Source of the DNA: Sphingobacteriaceae bacterium
GTDB lineage: Bacteria > Bacteroidota > Bacteroidia > Sphingobacteriales > Sphingobacteriaceae
DNA: 64,000 bases
Assembly: GCA_017745075.1 (NCBI GenBank)
Contig: JAGIAD010000010.1
Location: forward strand, 62,001 to 126,000
Direction of reading: 5' to 3'
Shown here: piece after piece, positions 60,893-64,000 of the stretch
Numbering within the stretch: the stretch's first letter is position 1
Layout of the letters: each line of letters opens with the position of its first letter
Made by a program: the position numbers and the translations under genes
The notes under the pieces: generated by a model
Database searches by the model: none
Told to the model about the DNA's origin: nothing
Seen by the model: the letters and a program-made list of their open reading frames with translations, nothing else

Positions 60893-63800
60893 ATGAAAAA
60901 CATTTATATAATATTCTCGGGCATTTTTATTTTATGCTGTTTTTGGCAACCAGCAAGGCCACAGTCGCAGCCGCTGAAACAGGGGATGGGCAATCCCATT
61001 ATACCGGGTTATTTTGCAGACCCTACGGTAAAGAAATTTGGAGATACCTATTATATCTATGCAACTACCGATGGTAATGGTGGTGGATTTGGCCCATCGC
61101 AGGTTTGGACTTCAAAAGATTTTGTGAACTGGACCATGCAGGATATGAACTGGCCAACCACGCATCATTATTGGGCGCCAGATGCTACGCTGGGTCCTGA
61201 TGGAAAGTATTATCTCTATTACTGCCAGCCAGTAGAAATATTTGGTGCATCGGCCAAAACACCAGTTGGCCCTTGGACATCCTTACTGGTACCGGGAAAA
61301 CCTGTGGTTTCTAATTTTATGGTGCCGAATGTCATCACCCTCGATGGTCAGACCTTTAAAGATGACGACGGGAAGTATTATATGTACTGGGGCACCTGGG
61401 GCATTTATCCAAATCATGGTTGTGGTGTGGGGTTGCTTAACGCAGACATGAAGTCGTTCTCCAAATTGGCCCAGATTCCCAATACTGATGCAAAAGAATT
61501 TTTCGAAGCGCCTTTCGTATTCAAACGAAAAGGTATTTATTACCTTACCTATTCATCTGGCTATTGCGAAGACGGAACTTACCGGGTGCAATATGCAACT
61601 GCAAGCCATCCAATGGGGCCGTTTAAATATGCATCCAATAATCCTATTCTTTCCACAAATGCCGATGGAACGGTACATGGACCTGGTCATCAGTCTGTAC
61701 TACAGCAAGGAGATGATTTTTACCTGATTTATCACCGTCATAACAATCCGCACAACGATGGTGGCTATCACAGGCAGGTAGCAGCAGATAAAATAGTATT
61801 CGATGAAAGAGGGAATATCATGAAGTTGATTCCCACGCATGCTGGTATTGGTTATTTAGCTGAAAATGCCAACCCAACCCAAAACCTGGCCTTCGGTAAA
61901 ACGGCAATAGCCTCTTCTGTATACGATCAGGATTTTAAAGCAGAATTTGCATTAGACGATAACAACGGGACTTTATGGAAACCTAAAAATAATGTTGGTG
62001 CCGCGTGGCTTCGCATCGATTTGGGTAAGGTTTGTAGGGTTAAAAGTGTACACACACAATTTGAGTATGCTACCTGGTATTATCAATATAAGATAGAATA
62101 TTCCGTTGATGGCAAAATATGGAAACGCTATGCCGACAGGAGCCGTAATACCCGCCATGGAAGTCCGATGATCGATTTTGGAAATGTCAGCGCGAGATAT
62201 CTGCGCACCACAATCTTACGCACGGAATATCCGGGACTGAACAAGGCGATCTGGAATATTCAGGTATTTGATAATCAGCGGTACAATCCGGTGATGAATA
62301 CCAACATCAAAAAATGGAAATCCTTGCAGCGTTTCGAGGCTAAAGGATTATTGGTAGATCTAGATCTGAAGTCGCTCAGGGTAGGATCAGCAGTACAGGA
62401 TTTGCCAAATGCAGGAAAGTTTGGAGGGATATTTTCATCCACTGGAGCAGATAAACCAATAGTATCTATGATTGATGGGAAAAAAGCACTGGTTTTCTCG
62501 GGTACTGAACGCTTGTCATCCGCTAAGCCCGCACCACCATCAATGCTTGGTAACAGCAGCTACAGTGTGGGCATGTGGGTATTGAATCCGGAGATCGATA
62601 GAGAAGAAACCATCGTTTCGTGGACGGAAAGTGGTGGCGATAATTTAACCAATGCCGCGGTAGGTTATGGCGCAGCTAAGAATGCCGGTGCTGTTACCCA
62701 TTTGGGCTGGGCAGATTTAGGGTATAAGCAGGTGCCGAAACCAGGTGAATGGCACCATATTGCGATGGTTTTTGATGGGACCATGGAACATATATATGTT
62801 GATGGAAAGCTTGACCGTTCAGAAAGAAGAATGTTGTTTATTAAAAACCTAAGCCGTTTTGTTGTTGGCGGAAATGAAAATGGCAATTTGGGTTTTTCCG
62901 GAGCGCTGGCCTCGCTTAAAATTTACGATATTCCTCTTACTGCAAAGGAAATAGACGCCGCTTACAAAAAAGGGCTCGATAACAAAACGGCTCTGTATGC
63001 AGATGCTAAAAACCTGAAATACGGAAAGTTGGAAGAATGGAAGAACCACGGGACTGCTTTAGGTAAATTGATTACCCTCGGTAAGGCAGAGGTAGAAGAT
63101 GTAAGCGGGAAAATTTCCGTTGTTTTAAATAGCGGAAGTAAACTTCGACTGGGAACTGAGATTGTTGGAGGGATAAATTTTTCGAAAGCATTTAGTGCCG
63201 TTTTCTCAATCTTGTCTGCTAGCGGATCAAAAACAGACCTGTTTTTGGGTAAAGGGAAACAAGCCGTCCGGATACCGGGAAATGGAAAATGGAAACAGGT
63301 GCTCTGTTCTTACCAGGACAAAAAGCTGCGGGTTTTCGTTAATGGGGCCTTGGCCACGAACGTAATCATTCCTAATAACCAAAAAGACAAACGTATTTTA
63401 ATGGAAACATCAGGTAGTACTGCGGTATCATGCATTTTATTCTATAATTATGGCTTGGATCATACTGCCATCACAGCTGAATTTAATTACTGGAAACAAA
63501 CGCTGAATACGCATAATTCCATTGCATCATTTGTCTCAAAACCGGTGGCAGTTACGCCAAATATGATTGGCATGGTAGCTGGTCAGCCTCTATTACCAGG
63601 TAATAATTTTGAATACCTTTTTACCAGAGACGATGATAAAAATCAGGCAAAATGGATCCGGTCTGCAGATTATACCGATTTTTTGGTTGCTCCGGAAAAA
63701 AACTACCATTATGTACTAAAAGTTAGGGATAATTTTGGAAATGTTACGCAACCTTCGGCATCCGTTTCAGTAAAAACAGATACTTCACTTTTTGCGATCA

Positions 63801-64000
63801 GAAAACAAAATGGATCTGCCCAATCTATTCCTGCCGGAAAAAACGGATTATCAGGAACCTCCTGGGACGGTTTAATGGGAGTTGCCGATACGGTTGTACA
63901 GCATGCAGGTGTATTAAAAATGGTTTCGCATAATACCTTTTGGGATGGGGCGGATGTTACAGGTCCTTTTGCCTTTAACATGGTAGAAGGCGATTTTGTT
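60893..64000 (+). CDS. GH43 glycoside hydrolase with discoidin and LamG domains, cut by window end
   Basis: Exported enzyme, first 1036 codons shown, open at the right edge. Signal peptide (ending around PARPQ), then a five-bladed GH43 propeller with catalytic Asp43 in YFADPTVKKF, Asp151 (pKa modulator) in VITLDGQTFKDDDG and acid Glu205 in KEFFEAPFVF. Next is an F5/8 type C (discoidin) carbohydrate-binding domain (about 325-465), then LamG-like lectin modules (about 500-870). A further beta-rich part (NTFWDGADVTGPFAFNMVEGDFV) begins near the edge. The family includes beta-xylosidases and alpha-L-arabinofuranosidases. Divergent from GH127, consistent with breakdown of arabinose-containing glycans. 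Confidence 0.92.
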   Translation, partial: MKNIYIIFSGIFILCCFWQPARPQSQPLKQGMGNPIIPGYFADPTVKKFGDTYYIYATTDGNGGGFGPSQVWTSKDFVNWTMQDMNWPTTHHYWAPDATLGPDGKYYLYYCQPVEIFGASAKTPVGPWTSLLVPGKPVVSNFMVPNVITLDGQTFKDDDGKYYMYWGTWGIYPNHGCGVGLLNADMKSFSKLAQIPNTDAKEFFEAPFVFKRKGIYYLTYSSGYCEDGTYRVQYATASHPMGPFKYASNNPILSTNADGTVHGPGHQSVLQQGDDFYLIYHRHNNPHNDGGYHRQVAADKIVFDERGNIMKLIPTHAGIGYLAENANPTQNLAFGKTAIASSVYDQDFKAEFALDDNNGTLWKPKNNVGAAWLRIDLGKVCRVKSVHTQFEYATWYYQYKIEYSVDGKIWKRYADRSRNTRHGSPMIDFGNVSARYLRTTILRTEYPGLNKAIWNIQVFDNQRYNPVMNTNIKKWKSLQRFEAKGLLVDLDLKSLRVGSAVQDLPNAGKFGGIFSSTGADKPIVSMIDGKKALVFSGTERLSSAKPAPPSMLGNSSYSVGMWVLNPEIDREETIVSWTESGGDNLTNAAVGYGAAKNAGAVTHLGWADLGYKQVPKPGEWHHIAMVFDGTMEHIYVDGKLDRSERRMLFIKNLSRFVVGGNENGNLGFSGALASLKIYDIPLTAKEIDAAYKKGLDNKTALYADAKNLKYGKLEEWKNHGTALGKLITLGKAEVEDVSGKISVVLNSGSKLRLGTEIVGGINFSKAFSAVFSILSASGSKTDLFLGKGKQAVRIPGNGKWKQVLCSYQDKKLRVFVNGALATNVIIPNNQKDKRILMETSGSTAVSCILFYNYGLDHTAITAEFNYWKQTLNTHNSIASFVSKPVAVTPNMIGMVAGQPLLPGNNFEYLFTRDDDKNQAKWIRSADYTDFLVAPEKNYHYVLKVRDNFGNVTQPSASVSVKTDTSLFAIRKQNGSAQSIPAGKNGLSGTSWDGLMGVADTVVQHAGVLKMVSHNTFWDGADVTGPFAFNMVEGDFV

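Overview
The window looks like chromosomal DNA from a Pedobacter-like member of the Sphingobacteriaceae (phylum Bacteroidota). The evidence is moderate AT-richness, a promoter of the Bacteroidota type (TTTG then TAnnTTTG) ahead of the L21 gene, many secreted proteins and lipoproteins, two large TonB-type outer-membrane proteins, a GLPGLI-family protein, a CtlX-type citrulline hydrolase and GH127/GH43/GH20 glycoside hydrolases. It is a mosaic of housekeeping genes and envelope, scavenging and stress functions. I see no tRNA, rRNA, CRISPR array, complete insertion sequence or prophage.

Layout. 1-3.6 kb: end of an RND drug-efflux operon (inner-membrane pump, outer-membrane channel). 3.9-8.7 kb: aldo/keto reductase, exported VOC protein, exported serine hydrolase, small DUF3606 proteins and a GT87-type membrane glycosyltransferase. 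8.7-12 kb: DUF3606 protein, three-domain DNA ligase LigD and a Dabb protein. 12.4-18 kb: small unknown protein, TonB siderophore receptor, YghZ-type reductase, HAD phosphatase, PAP2 phosphatase. 18-24.9 kb: zinc-ribbon/TPR membrane protein next to a HELAH membrane protease, OB-fold protein, YhhN lysoplasmalogenase, GH20 hexosaminidase, lipoprotein, diacylglycerol/undecaprenol kinase. 24.9-28.8 kb: secreted HEXXH protein, ECF sigma factor with membrane partner, dicarboxylate/glutamate symporter. 29-35.3 kb: BlaI-type repressor and BlaR1/M56-type sensor protease, facing a coupled GLPGLI plus outer-membrane barrel operon. Both units carry the same three-half-site operator, so I read them as one regulon. 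36-41.5 kb: rplU-rpmA, a Gly-rich secreted protein, polyprenyl synthase, RNase R. 41.5-47.2 kb: HxlR regulator with divergent esterase, then a coupled exonuclease, Imm32-like, double-ABC-ATPase and sialidase-fold operon. 47.3-56.5 kb: DUF72, then an arginine-centred block (arginine decarboxylase, PhnA-like, CtlX, arginine deiminase, arginyl-tRNA synthetase) broken by a diverged direct-repeat array with an embedded orphan gene. 56.6-64 kb: TSUP permease and a divergent pair, GH127 beta-L-arabinofuranosidase and GH43 enzyme (cut by the window end), for arabinose-containing glycans.

Non-coding sequence is rich in structure: strong intrinsic terminators, REP-like GTCAT hairpins 3' of genes, a four-hairpin palindrome cluster that overlaps a stop codon, duplicated about 150-bp intergenic elements, an inverted pair of CACAGAT repeats, and microrepeats, one of which seems to have entered argS. 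The best candidates for undescribed biology are the shared BlaI-like operator linking a sensor protease to a GLPGLI/outer-membrane operon, and the repeat array carrying an unknown gene at 49.9-51.0 kb.
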